From NCBI GenBank assembly GCA_040398805.1, contig JBBATK010000002.1, positions 186,001 to 250,000 of the forward strand: a stretch of DNA of 64,000 nt, written 5' to 3'. This stretch comes from JBBATK01 sp040398805. GTDB taxonomy: Bacteria > Bacteroidota > Ignavibacteria > Kapaibacteriales > NICIL-2. Position numbers and translations under genes: made by a program. Every line of letters begins with the position of its first letter. The stretch's first letter is position 1. Under the pieces are notes generated by a model. The model was not told the origin of the DNA and ran no database searches. It worked only from the letters and a program-made list of their open reading frames with translations. This document shows positions 16,344 through 24,406 of the stretch, piece by piece.

Positions 16344-18158
16344 ATGGACAGACAATCGATCATCGGCTTCGTACTCATCGCCATCATCATCACGGTATGG
16401 ATGGTGTACAATTCATCGCACACCGTTCCTCCGCCGCCGACCAAGCCGGCTGCCGCGGCTCAGAGGTCCGACACGCCGCAAAGCACGCCGGTGCAACCGA
16501 ATGCCGGATCGGTGCAGAGCGCCGGTACTCCCGCACCCGCTTCCCCCGAAGCACTGGTGAAAGTGGAAACGGATAAGTACATCGCATGGGTGAGCTCCAA
16601 GGGAATGACTCTTGCGCGCTACGAGCTGAAGGGATTCCAATCGCATATCAAGACACCGGTGCAGCTCATCAAGCAGGGTGAACACGCCCTCGGCGTGGTC
16701 TTCATGGGCAATCAAGGCAAGCGGGTGGATACACGGACACTGGATGCCGCATTCGTGAACCTGCCATCCGAACCCATCGTCGTCAAAGGCTCGGCCTCGA
16801 CGGTCGTTCGCGGTCGCATCGACCTTGGCAACGGCAGCTTCATCGAGCGCTCACTGACGTTCAATGGTGATTCGTATGTCATCGATGCGGGCTTCACGAT
16901 GACGAACCTGGATAATGTGATGCCGAGCACCCAACGTTGGTTCGATATCTCGTGGGAGAGAGGACTGCAGTATCAAGAGGCCAATAGTGTGGATGAATCC
17001 AATGGCGCGGTGGCGTATGCATCGATGAACGGATCCCTGGAGGAGTTGGACGCGCCGAACTACAACGAACCCGTATCATCCCACCAATCGGGCAAAGTGG
17101 ATTTCATCGGAACGAAGACGAAGTACTTCTCCGTGGCGTTGCTCAATCCGAACTCCCAGGGCGAGGACACGTACTATCTGGACGGCACGCGATACGGCGC
17201 ACCCGACAACGGCGTCGTCGAGGAGTATTCCTTCGCGCTTCGCGTCCCGTACCGGGGCGGTGTGCAATCATCGAACTATCGGTTGTACCTGGGTCCGTTG
17301 GACTACGACATCGTGAAGCAATACGGCATGGCTTCCACGGTGAACTTCGGCTGGAAATGGCTTGTGCGTCCCATCGGCGAGTTCTTCATGCTTCCCGTGT
17401 TCACGACCATCTACAAGTTCCTTCCCAACTTCGGTGTGGCCATCATCGTGTTCTCCCTGCTCATGAAGCTGTTGCTGTACCCCCTGTCGGTAGGCCAGAT
17501 AAAATCTGCGCAGAAGATGAAGGTGCTGCAACCCGAAATCGACAAGCTGCGTAAGCGCTTTGCGGACGACCCCACGGGAATGCAACAAGCGCAGATGAAA
17601 CTGTTCGGCGAGTACGGCATCAATCCCATGGGAGGATGTCTGCCTCTGCTCTTGCAGATGCCGATCCTCTACGCCTTGTACTCCGTCCTCACCTCGAACA
17701 TCCACATGCGACAGGCGATGTTCGTGCAGGGATGGATCCCCGACCTCTCGGCACCGGATTACATCGTCACGTTGCCCTTCTCCATCCTTGGTGTGCACGC
17801 CCTGTCGGGCATGGCACTCGTCATGGGTATCACCATGTTCATCCAGCAGCGCATGACGGTGACGGATCCGAGCCAGAAGGCGATGGTCTACATGATGCCG
17901 GTGATGATGACCTTGATGTTCTCGAACCTGCCGTCGGGATTGAACCTGTATTACCTCACGTTCAACTTCCTCGGTATCGCTCAGCAGGTGTACATGACGA
18001 AGTTCTCGCGAAGCAAGATCACCTTGGAGGACCTCAAGCGCATGCCGAAGAAGGAATCATGGTTGCAAAAGCGACTGCAGATGGCGCAAGAGCTCGCTGA
18101 AGCGCAAGGTCGCATGCCACAACAGCAAAACCGTCCGACCAAGCGCTCCAAGAAATGA
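16344..18158 (+). CDS. yidC: Membrane protein insertase YidC
   Basis: 604 residues, the long gram-negative form. The first helix is IIGFVLIAIIITVWMVY, followed by a Pro/Ala-rich linker (about 32-70) and the periplasmic P1 beta-supersandwich domain (about 75-330). The conserved five-helix core follows: FGWKWLVRPIGEFFM, NFGVAIIVFSLLMKLLLYPL, then the cytoplasmic coiled hairpin KMKVLQPEIDKLRKRF and GCLPLLLQMPILYALY. The C-terminus is basic (NRPTKRSKK), consistent with ribosome contact. It inserts membrane proteins alone or with SecYEG. A perfect 12-base hairpin at 18229-18258 lies downstream. Confidence 0.97.
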   Translation: MDRQSIIGFVLIAIIITVWMVYNSSHTVPPPPTKPAAAAQRSDTPQSTPVQPNAGSVQSAGTPAPASPEALVKVETDKYIAWVSSKGMTLARYELKGFQSHIKTPVQLIKQGEHALGVVFMGNQGKRVDTRTLDAAFVNLPSEPIVVKGSASTVVRGRIDLGNGSFIERSLTFNGDSYVIDAGFTMTNLDNVMPSTQRWFDISWERGLQYQEANSVDESNGAVAYASMNGSLEELDAPNYNEPVSSHQSGKVDFIGTKTKYFSVALLNPNSQGEDTYYLDGTRYGAPDNGVVEEYSFALRVPYRGGVQSSNYRLYLGPLDYDIVKQYGMASTVNFGWKWLVRPIGEFFMLPVFTTIYKFLPNFGVAIIVFSLLMKLLLYPLSVGQIKSAQKMKVLQPEIDKLRKRFADDPTGMQQAQMKLFGEYGINPMGGCLPLLLQMPILYALYSVLTSNIHMRQAMFVQGWIPDLSAPDYIVTLPFSILGVHALSGMALVMGITMFIQQRMTVTDPSQKAMVYMMPVMMTLMFSNLPSGLNLYYLTFNFLGIAQQVYMTKFSRSKITLEDLKRMPKKESWLQKRLQMAQELAEAQGRMPQQQNRPTKRSKK

Positions 18159-18228
18159 TTCCGTCGGGTCGGCCCGACTCGCAGGTTGCGCGGCGACGCC
18201 CGGAGCTTGCCCGCGACAGCAGAATTAC

Positions 18229-18258
18229 CACAGGCCTCCTGCATCAAGGAGGCCTGTG
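18229..18258 (+). terminator. Perfect 12-bp hairpin after yidC
   Basis: CACAGGCCTCCT (18229-18240), a six-base loop, and AGGAGGCCTGTG (18247-18258) pair fully. No T-run follows, so it may be a terminator of weak type, a processing site or a regulator of the next gene, whose start is 22 bases on. Confidence 0.5.
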
Positions 18259-18280
18259 TCGTATATTGCCGCGTACCACG

Positions 18281-19258
18281 ATGTCCCCAACTCCTATGGC
18301 TTCGTCGCGTCTTCGGTATATTGAATTTCGTAAGAGCACGGCCTCACAGATCGTGTTGTTCTTCGCTGTCCTCATCGTTGCCGCGTTCTTCTGTTTTCGC
18401 GGAGCGTTCATCCCTCTGGCGAAAACCCTGTTCCATGACTCCTTCAAAGCCGATGTCTATACGGAAGGCGGGAACCTCAATGCGTGGACGAACTGGAAAG
18501 TGGTGGTGGAACCGGGTCGCGCGGCAAAGGGCGGTACCTATGGCGAAGACGGCGAGATGAAGGTCTACTTCTTCGATCCGGTCCTTGCTACGCTTCCCCT
18601 GGTCGCCGGCATCGGCGCGTTCGTCGCGTTGATCGTCTGCTCCGTCATTCCGCCGGGCATCGGACTGATCCGGCAGAAGATAGAACGGGAGATCATCAAC
18701 GCCCTGCATCACTATGCACGTATCGAATACGGCGAGCACACGGATGCGGACCTCCTGGAACTGTCCGAGACCATAGCCAGAGCGGACATCCACCGGTTGC
18801 ACGAACTCGAGGATCATTGGCACACGACGGTTCCGGACCTGGAGACGCTCCAACGCGCCATCCTTTGGCGTCAGCGCTCCCTCGTCGGTCGCGTGTTCAA
18901 CATCCGCGACGCCCTTGCGCTGTACATGCAACAGCATTTCACCATACGGTATGAGAACCCGGTACTGGGACTCATCTACATCGGTGCGGCGGTGCTGATC
19001 ATCATCATCGGACTCCGCGGACTGCAATTCATTCCCAAAGATTCTCCGTCGTTGGTGCTCTTCGCCATCAGCTTGGAGTTCATGCTCCTCATCGTCTACG
19101 CTTTCACGCTCATGTACACGAAGGCCGTCGAGCAGGCGGAATCATCGGAGGCAGGCGTCTCCGATCTGCAGACGCTGTTCGGAGCAACAACCGGCGGCTC
19201 GTCACGTCAGCAGGCAGAGAAACTTTTGCGCATGTTCGTCGCCGGACCCAAACCCTGA
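18281..19258 (+). CDS. Uncharacterised four-helix membrane protein
   Basis: 325 residues from ATG 18281; a start at 18296 is also possible. Upstream in-frame codons are rejected because they run through the hairpin and into yidC. Four hydrophobic segments are visible: IVLFFAVLIVAAFFCF, a second at TLPLVAGIGAFVALIVCSVI, a third at GLIYIGAAVLIIIIGL and a fourth at SLVLFAISLEFMLLIVYAF. The loop between helices 2 and 3 (about 150 residues) is soluble, acidic and helical. The family is not recognised. It sits between yidC and a STAND-type ATPase, both on the plus strand, and a functional link is only a guess. Confidence 0.75.
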   Translation: MSPTPMASSRLRYIEFRKSTASQIVLFFAVLIVAAFFCFRGAFIPLAKTLFHDSFKADVYTEGGNLNAWTNWKVVVEPGRAAKGGTYGEDGEMKVYFFDPVLATLPLVAGIGAFVALIVCSVIPPGIGLIRQKIEREIINALHHYARIEYGEHTDADLLELSETIARADIHRLHELEDHWHTTVPDLETLQRAILWRQRSLVGRVFNIRDALALYMQQHFTIRYENPVLGLIYIGAAVLIIIIGLRGLQFIPKDSPSLVLFAISLEFMLLIVYAFTLMYTKAVEQAESSEAGVSDLQTLFGATTGGSSRQQAEKLLRMFVAGPKP

Positions 19259-19360
19259 CCTTCACCCCGCGAACGATGTCGTAATGGGACCCCGCATCTC
19301 TTGGATCCCGTGTCGATGAATCGCGACGAGAGTTTCACAGAATAGATTACCCCGTTCGAT

Positions 19361-21409
19361 ATGAACCGATCCTCACATCCGCTCGTTGCACGTGACCGCG
19401 AGGTCGCCTTCCTGCGTTCGGCCGCAGATGCCGCGCAATCGCAACGCGGCCGTGTCATCCTCCTTCGCGGAGAGAGCGGTTTCGGCAAGACACTGCTCAT
19501 GCAGACGGTGGCAGAGGAACTGCGCAGTGCGGGAACCGTCGATGCCATCATCGTGGAATGCGAAGCGCCCATAGGCAAGCTGAGCGTGTCGTCGTTGCAG
19601 ACCATGCAACCGTTCGTGCGCGCGCTGGAGGCGCTTATCGCGATCAACAGCAATGCGGCGACGAAACGTCTCGCCATGAACATCGGACTCTCCGTCCTCG
19701 GCCTCATTCCCTTCGCGGGAGCGATCTTCGACATGACGAAGGAAGTGATGCGCGACGTTCGCGAGTACAAGAAGGAGAAAGAGAAATCCGGCGGCAAGAG
19801 CGCGGCGGACACCGTCATGACAGAGCTGCTTGCATCCTTCGTCGCCATCGCCAAGGAGAAACCGTTCGTGCTTTTCCTTGACGAATCCCACTTCATGGAT
19901 GCGCAGTCTCTGCAGTTCCTTTCGTTCATTCAGAATCATCCGTCGCCGTTACCCTTCAGTGTGGTCGTGGCCCTTCAACACGCGGAAGCGGAGAAGAGCA
20001 ATTCCGCTTGTGTCGCCTGGATGACAAGCGTGCCCGCAGACTCCACGTGCACGCTGAGTGCGTTCGACATCGACGGCGTGCGCGCATGCATCCGTGCGGT
20101 GCTACCGAACCGCGGCTCGATGTCCGGCCTGGACGACTGGCTTCTTCGACGCACATCGGGCGTCCCCATCGCCGTCGGCGAATATCTGGAGTACTTCTCT
20201 GCGCATTCACCGTTCCGTGAGGATGGGACGCTGGATACGGAGGTCCTGGCGTCGCAGTCGATTCCGCTCTCCTTGCAGGCACTGCTTTCAAAGAATGTCG
20301 AGAACCTCGCGGAAGCGGACACCAATCTGCTGGCCATGTGCAGCGCGGAGGGTCGGGAGTTCAGCGTGTACGTCATGGCCCAGCTCATGAACACCGATGT
20401 CCTCACGGCACTGCGTGAGCTCAAGTCCTTGCAGTTCCGCACGGGACTCATCCGCAGCATCGGCCCCCAGCCTCGCTATGGCATGAAGACCACCGTCTAT
20501 GAATTCACCCATGCCATCCATCACGCCTTCTTCCATGCCAAGCTCGAACACGAGGAGCGCATCGAGCTGCATGACCGCATCGCCCACATTCTTCGGGCGT
20601 GTTTCGATGCCACGGAGGATGAGCGGTTGCGTCAGCAGTTGGCACCGTACATCGCCGCCCATGCTCTTGAGGCGGGCGACGAAGAGACCGCTCGGACGAT
20701 GCTCATGGTCACCGCTCATGCGGCGGACGACATGGGATACCCGGGAATCATCGACGAAGTGACCTCCATCATCTCCGAATTCCGTGAGCCTCAGGCGGAG
20801 CGCACGTTACAGGAGTTGAGTTCCTTGCGGAACGACGAAGCATCGACGGCAGACGACCCGGCAGTCGTATTCGGAGGAGGTCCGCGCAAGCTGGATGCTG
20901 CGTGCTACGATCTTCGGGAGAAAGCATTGGAGTTGTACTTCGATGGAAAGGCGGAGGAAGCGGGCGACGTGCTGCGCGCCTTCACGGAACAGTGGGAGGC
21001 GTTCCTGCCCCTGCAGGAAAAGGTGCTGCTTCTTGCCATGCGGGCACGGTGTGAAGTGGCGGCAGGAAGGTATGATGTAGCGGCGGATATCATCAAGACA
21101 GCACAGGAGGATCTCCTCAGAGCCCCGCACATGGAGTCCCAGTGCATCCTCGACAACGTCGCAGGCATCCTTTCCACCGAGCAAGGAAAAACGTCCGAAG
21201 GATTGTATCATCTTCAGCAGGCGGCTCACGCAGCCGCGTCGGCGAGCGACGATTGCAAACTGCTCACGGTCACGAACATCGCCATGGCTCTTGAAGAGAG
21301 CAACAAACGGCAAGCACGGGTGTTCCATAGGATGGCGCATCAACTCTGCAGCGCCCTGCACTATCATGAATTCCGCGCAGCGGTTCTGGAGAACACGTCG
21401 GCGCGATGA
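19361..21409 (+). CDS. STAND-type ATPase (AAA_16-like) with helical-repeat C-terminus
   Basis: 682 residues. The start MNRSSHPLVARDREVAFLRSA carries the VAR/VGRDRE segment that opens AAA_16 domains. Walker A is GESGFGKT (37-44) and Walker B is FVLFLDESHFMD (about 169-180). An unusual feature lies between them: a hydrophobic stretch (about 105-124, IGLSVLGLIPFAGAIF) followed by a strongly charged segment (KEKEKSGGK). From about residue 390 on the sequence is helical and TPR-like, with FTHAIHHAFFHAKL resembling winged-helix/arm regions of STAND proteins. Such proteins act as nucleotide-controlled signalling switches or regulators. No DNA-binding or cyclase domain is seen. Confidence 0.75.
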   Translation: MNRSSHPLVARDREVAFLRSAADAAQSQRGRVILLRGESGFGKTLLMQTVAEELRSAGTVDAIIVECEAPIGKLSVSSLQTMQPFVRALEALIAINSNAATKRLAMNIGLSVLGLIPFAGAIFDMTKEVMRDVREYKKEKEKSGGKSAADTVMTELLASFVAIAKEKPFVLFLDESHFMDAQSLQFLSFIQNHPSPLPFSVVVALQHAEAEKSNSACVAWMTSVPADSTCTLSAFDIDGVRACIRAVLPNRGSMSGLDDWLLRRTSGVPIAVGEYLEYFSAHSPFREDGTLDTEVLASQSIPLSLQALLSKNVENLAEADTNLLAMCSAEGREFSVYVMAQLMNTDVLTALRELKSLQFRTGLIRSIGPQPRYGMKTTVYEFTHAIHHAFFHAKLEHEERIELHDRIAHILRACFDATEDERLRQQLAPYIAAHALEAGDEETARTMLMVTAHAADDMGYPGIIDEVTSIISEFREPQAERTLQELSSLRNDEASTADDPAVVFGGGPRKLDAACYDLREKALELYFDGKAEEAGDVLRAFTEQWEAFLPLQEKVLLLAMRARCEVAAGRYDVAADIIKTAQEDLLRAPHMESQCILDNVAGILSTEQGKTSEGLYHLQQAAHAAASASDDCKLLTVTNIAMALEESNKRQARVFHRMAHQLCSALHYHEFRAAVLENTSAR

Positions 21410-21419
21410 CGGCGTGCGA

Positions 21420-22082
21420 TCAATAGGGTATGCGGACCGTACCGACGAGAAGGAAACGGACACGTCCCGATCCGCCCTGACCCGCAACCACTGCTACGCA
21501 TTGCGACTCGATCTTGACGACGATCTCTTGACGATTGGTCACCTTCCATGCGATGACGCGGGCATACGATTCGTCCTTCATCGTCGGCGGTTTCGGCGAC
21601 ACGATGGGGATGCGCGTGTATCTGATGGTCGGACGTTCCTGCGTGCGCACGGTGAAGGCCACCTGTCCTTGGTGCAACCAGTTCCAGTCGTCTCCGACTA
21701 TCGGCAGGGAATCCAGCATGATCTGTACACTTCGCATGGAGACTTCTCGTGCGTCCGATTGACTGCGGACGACGGGCGAAAACCACGCGTTCATGCGGAG
21801 CACGGGTACGGCGCCGGTGGTGTCCACGACGAACGTGGATGCTTCCTCGATATCAAGGTACGGTGCACGATTGCTGAACACGAGCGACGAATAATTCGGG
21901 ACGAAGTCATCGGTCGCCATCACGTCGATGCGCACCGAATCCTGCACGACGTTCACCGGTTTCGGGTCCACCGGCGTTCCATCCACAGGTCCCGTCATGG
22001 GATCCTTGAAACAACCGGTCATGAGTGCGGAAAGCAGGACGACTGTTCCTATGGTCCGCGTGATGGTCAAGATGTTCTTCAT
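21420..22082 (-). CDS. Predicted lipoprotein of the ECF sigma operon
   Basis: 220 residues from ATG 22082, chosen because it opens a lipoprotein signal: MKNILTITRTIGTVVLLSALMTGC, with lipobox LMTGC (split here only for naming; the Cys is about residue 24). The mature part is beta-rich and has no recognised family. It has segments such as VRIDVMATDDFVPNY and VAFTVRTQERPTIRY. It follows the anti-sigma/barrel gene by 55 bases on the same strand, so it is likely the third gene of the sigma operon and may be a sensor or a target at the outer membrane. Confidence 0.7.
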   Translation of the reverse strand: MKNILTITRTIGTVVLLSALMTGCFKDPMTGPVDGTPVDPKPVNVVQDSVRIDVMATDDFVPNYSSLVFSNRAPYLDIEEASTFVVDTTGAVPVLRMNAWFSPVVRSQSDAREVSMRSVQIMLDSLPIVGDDWNWLHQGQVAFTVRTQERPTIRYTRIPIVSPKPPTMKDESYARVIAWKVTNRQEIVVKIESQCVAVVAGQGGSGRVRFLLVGTVRIPY

Positions 22083-22137
22083 ACGTATCAAGCGATCACT
22101 CGCATATTGTTTGCAATGTCCGTATCCACCGACCATC

Positions 22138-23382
22138 TCATAACTGATACCCGATGCCATAGGTGAATCCTAGCTTCGGCGTGGTATAGGAGGTACCCTG
22201 TACCGTGTAGAACAATCCCGTGGCTTCGAAGCCGAACATCATGCGCAGATGCGCGGTCGGAGCGAAGGTGGTACCGAAGAGTCCTTTAGTCAGGAACCCG
22301 TAGTTCGTAAAACCGCCGTTGAACTGGAAGAACGGTTGCCATCCGTTGTCGCGGAGCGAAGGGAACGGATACAGCTGCGCTTGCACCGAACCCCAGACAA
22401 GGTCCTGGGTGGATTCGTACTTCATCGTGGTGCCGTCGCTCACGCCCTTGAAGCTCATAGCAAAGGGCTCGCGTCCTAACTCCACCCCCGCACCGAACCA
22501 ATCGCTGAAGGTATAGAAGATCCCGAGGGCCATGTTGTTCAATCCGGATCCTGTCGTTGTGGCGTTCGACACGTTCACATACGACGATGCGTTGATGGAT
22601 CGCAGGGAGGTCACGAAGGAGCGCTCGAACGGACGCGGCGCGATGTCTCCATCCGGTAATTCCCGTGTCCCATTGACCACTTCCGTCACCGACAGCATCG
22701 CATCGGGGTTCACTCTGCGAACGATGATGGAGGCCGGCTGTGTCTGGATGGCCTGCATCTCCGTCACTTCCTTCGGCGTAACCGTTGTCTCTGAAGGCGC
22801 GACCGTCGGCTTCATCGCCATGTCATTGACGAGCTCGGGTGTGATGGTTCCGGGGGCAGACGGAGTTCCCGTCGAGTTGTCGACAACGCTCTTCACCGGA
22901 TCGGCAAGTGCCGCCTCACGCACCACGACGCGCTGCGTCTTCGTCACGATGACCGTGTCGTGCACGATTGCGACGGTCGCCGCGGGACCGGCATTCCGCG
23001 CGGCTGCTGCCTGCACGGCCTGCTGCGGGGCTTCCGCGCTGCTTGGCGCGGCCGCATACCATGTCACCGCACCGCTGACGACGGCAGCAGCCAGGGGAGC
23101 CCAGATCTTGGACCAGATGGCCGAGCCCCATGAGCTGTTGACGAGCATCGAGGTGGACATCCCCAGTGCGCCGAACACGGCGGCCGTGGATGCGATGGGA
23201 GGCACGAGGGCGGCACGATCGCGTTTCACGGCACGTTGCACTGCCAGCATGTCGCGCATCTCCGCACGGAGCTCGCTCTTTGCGTTCAGATCGGCGAACA
23301 ACGTGGGTTCAAGGGCAGAGTCAAGCTCCCCCTCGAGAAAGGAGTGCAAGAGTTCCGATGATGTGAGATCCGAATTTTCCAT
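22138..23382 (-). CDS. Anti-sigma-like protein fused to a C-terminal outer-membrane beta-barrel-like domain
   Basis: 414 residues. The N-terminus (SSELLHSFLEGELDSALEP) resembles the helical zf-HC2/anti-sigma fold but has no zinc-binding Cys or His pair. A single hydrophobic segment is at about 92-112 (IWAPLAAAVVSGAVTWYAAA). A Ser/Pro/Thr-rich linker (about 113-230) follows. From about 280 to the end the sequence alternates polar and apolar residues with many Gly/Tyr/Phe (ALGIFYTFSDWFGAGVELG, LGFTYGIGYQL), as in small outer-membrane barrels. It lies 51 bases downstream of an ECF sigma factor. The N-terminal part probably holds the sigma factor; the barrel-like part would face the envelope. See findings. 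Confidence 0.7.
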   Translation of the reverse strand: MENSDLTSSELLHSFLEGELDSALEPTLFADLNAKSELRAEMRDMLAVQRAVKRDRAALVPPIASTAAVFGALGMSTSMLVNSSWGSAIWSKIWAPLAAAVVSGAVTWYAAAPSSAEAPQQAVQAAAARNAGPAATVAIVHDTVIVTKTQRVVVREAALADPVKSVVDNSTGTPSAPGTITPELVNDMAMKPTVAPSETTVTPKEVTEMQAIQTQPASIIVRRVNPDAMLSVTEVVNGTRELPDGDIAPRPFERSFVTSLRSINASSYVNVSNATTTGSGLNNMALGIFYTFSDWFGAGVELGREPFAMSFKGVSDGTTMKYESTQDLVWGSVQAQLYPFPSLRDNGWQPFFQFNGGFTNYGFLTKGLFGTTFAPTAHLRMMFGFEATGLFYTVQGTSYTTPKLGFTYGIGYQL

Positions 23383-23433
23383 GATTCACCTATGCGGTGG
23401 AAGAGAACAAACACACACCCGCTTTCGCGGGCA

Positions 23434-24009
23434 TTACGCACCATTGTCATTGAGATCCTGAAGATATGGTGCCAACATCTCCCGGATTTTCTGTTTCGCA
23501 CGAAACGAGCGGATCTTCGCCGTCGCTTCCGTGCACCCGACAATCTCACCGATCTCTGCGTACGACAAGCCGTCGTACTCACGGAGAACGAACACATCTT
23601 TGTAGTCGAACGGCAAGTGCTCGATGGCCTTGTCGATAAGCGACAGGAGCTCACGGTTATCACCATCGTTGGCCGAAAGAGCGCCATGGTAGTCCTCCAG
23701 CTCCACGAAACGGTGACTACCGTAGTCGCGCTTGGCATTCAAGCACAGGTTCCGGGCGATCCGGAGCAGGTACGCCGCCACGTTGGTCATCTCGCGTTCC
23801 TTTTGCGCGCTCTTGTAGAAGCGGATGAACGTATCCTGGAACACGTCTTGCGCCAGGTCCACGTCGTCCACCACCTTCCGGCAATACGCATAGATGCGCG
23901 GAGACAATCGCGCATACAGCTCCTTGAACGCCGCTTCGCTCAAACGGCGATCCCTCTCTTCTCCGATCCGTATGAAGGAGAAAAGCTCGATCTCGCTGTA
24001 TGTTTCCAT
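23434..24009 (-). CDS. ECF RNA polymerase sigma factor (RpoE-like)
   Basis: 191 residues from ATG 24009; 24018 is an equally possible start. Region 2 includes FKELYARLSPRIYAYC and DLAQDVFQDTFIRFYKS. Region 4 includes IEHLPFDYKDVFVLREYDG, LSYAEIGEIVGCTEATAKIR and RAKQKIREML, a clear helix-turn-helix. No region 3 is present, as is usual for ECF factors. It heads an operon with the anti-sigma/barrel protein and a lipoprotein. The first base of the next gene is 51 bases after its stop. It probably responds to an envelope signal and may control its own operon. Confidence 0.93.
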   Translation of the reverse strand: METYSEIELFSFIRIGEERDRRLSEAAFKELYARLSPRIYAYCRKVVDDVDLAQDVFQDTFIRFYKSAQKEREMTNVAAYLLRIARNLCLNAKRDYGSHRFVELEDYHGALSANDGDNRELLSLIDKAIEHLPFDYKDVFVLREYDGLSYAEIGEIVGCTEATAKIRSFRAKQKIREMLAPYLQDLNDNGA

Positions 24010-24018
24010 GCCGTTCAT

Positions 24019-24406
24019 TCCGGGGCAAACTACAGGATTGTGAACAAACCTTCCACAGACATCGGTCCGTGGTACCGCGCTCGTCAAGAGTAACCCCGTA
24101 CGGTCGATTCGGTAACAGGTCGGACGCCAGTGTCGTGTGGAACGGGGGCCTCTGCAGCACCGCTCGCAGCCTCGTGCACTCTTAAACTTCTTCCCTTGTT
24201 GTCACGTCCTAGATAACTTGGCAAGCGCCGAAGGTTGGTGATTCATAATTCATCCTCGGTTCACCCTAGCAAGGTTGTGCGAGTGGGGGAATCATGAGAG
24301 TTTGCACCACACGACGATTCCGGGGTCTCCCCGTCCGCCCGCGTGCATGCGCCGGCGATCGGGATCAACATTGAAGAAGGTTTATTCATCATTTTTTTCA
24401 GCTTCT
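24019..24406. other. Intergenic region between divergent ECF sigma operon and ASH-domain protein
   Basis: About 390 bases without a supported gene. On the minus strand TAGTTTGC (24025-24032) lies just before the sigma gene start and could be a -7-type box. On the plus strand an AT-rich stretch (24380-24400) precedes the T9SS protein. No tRNA, repeat or operator was recognised. Confidence 0.5.

Noticed and set aside
24180..24300. Possible tRNA in the gap before the ASH-domain gene
   Set aside because: A GGTTCA-like string is seen, but the T-arm stem does not pair and no acceptor stem is found.
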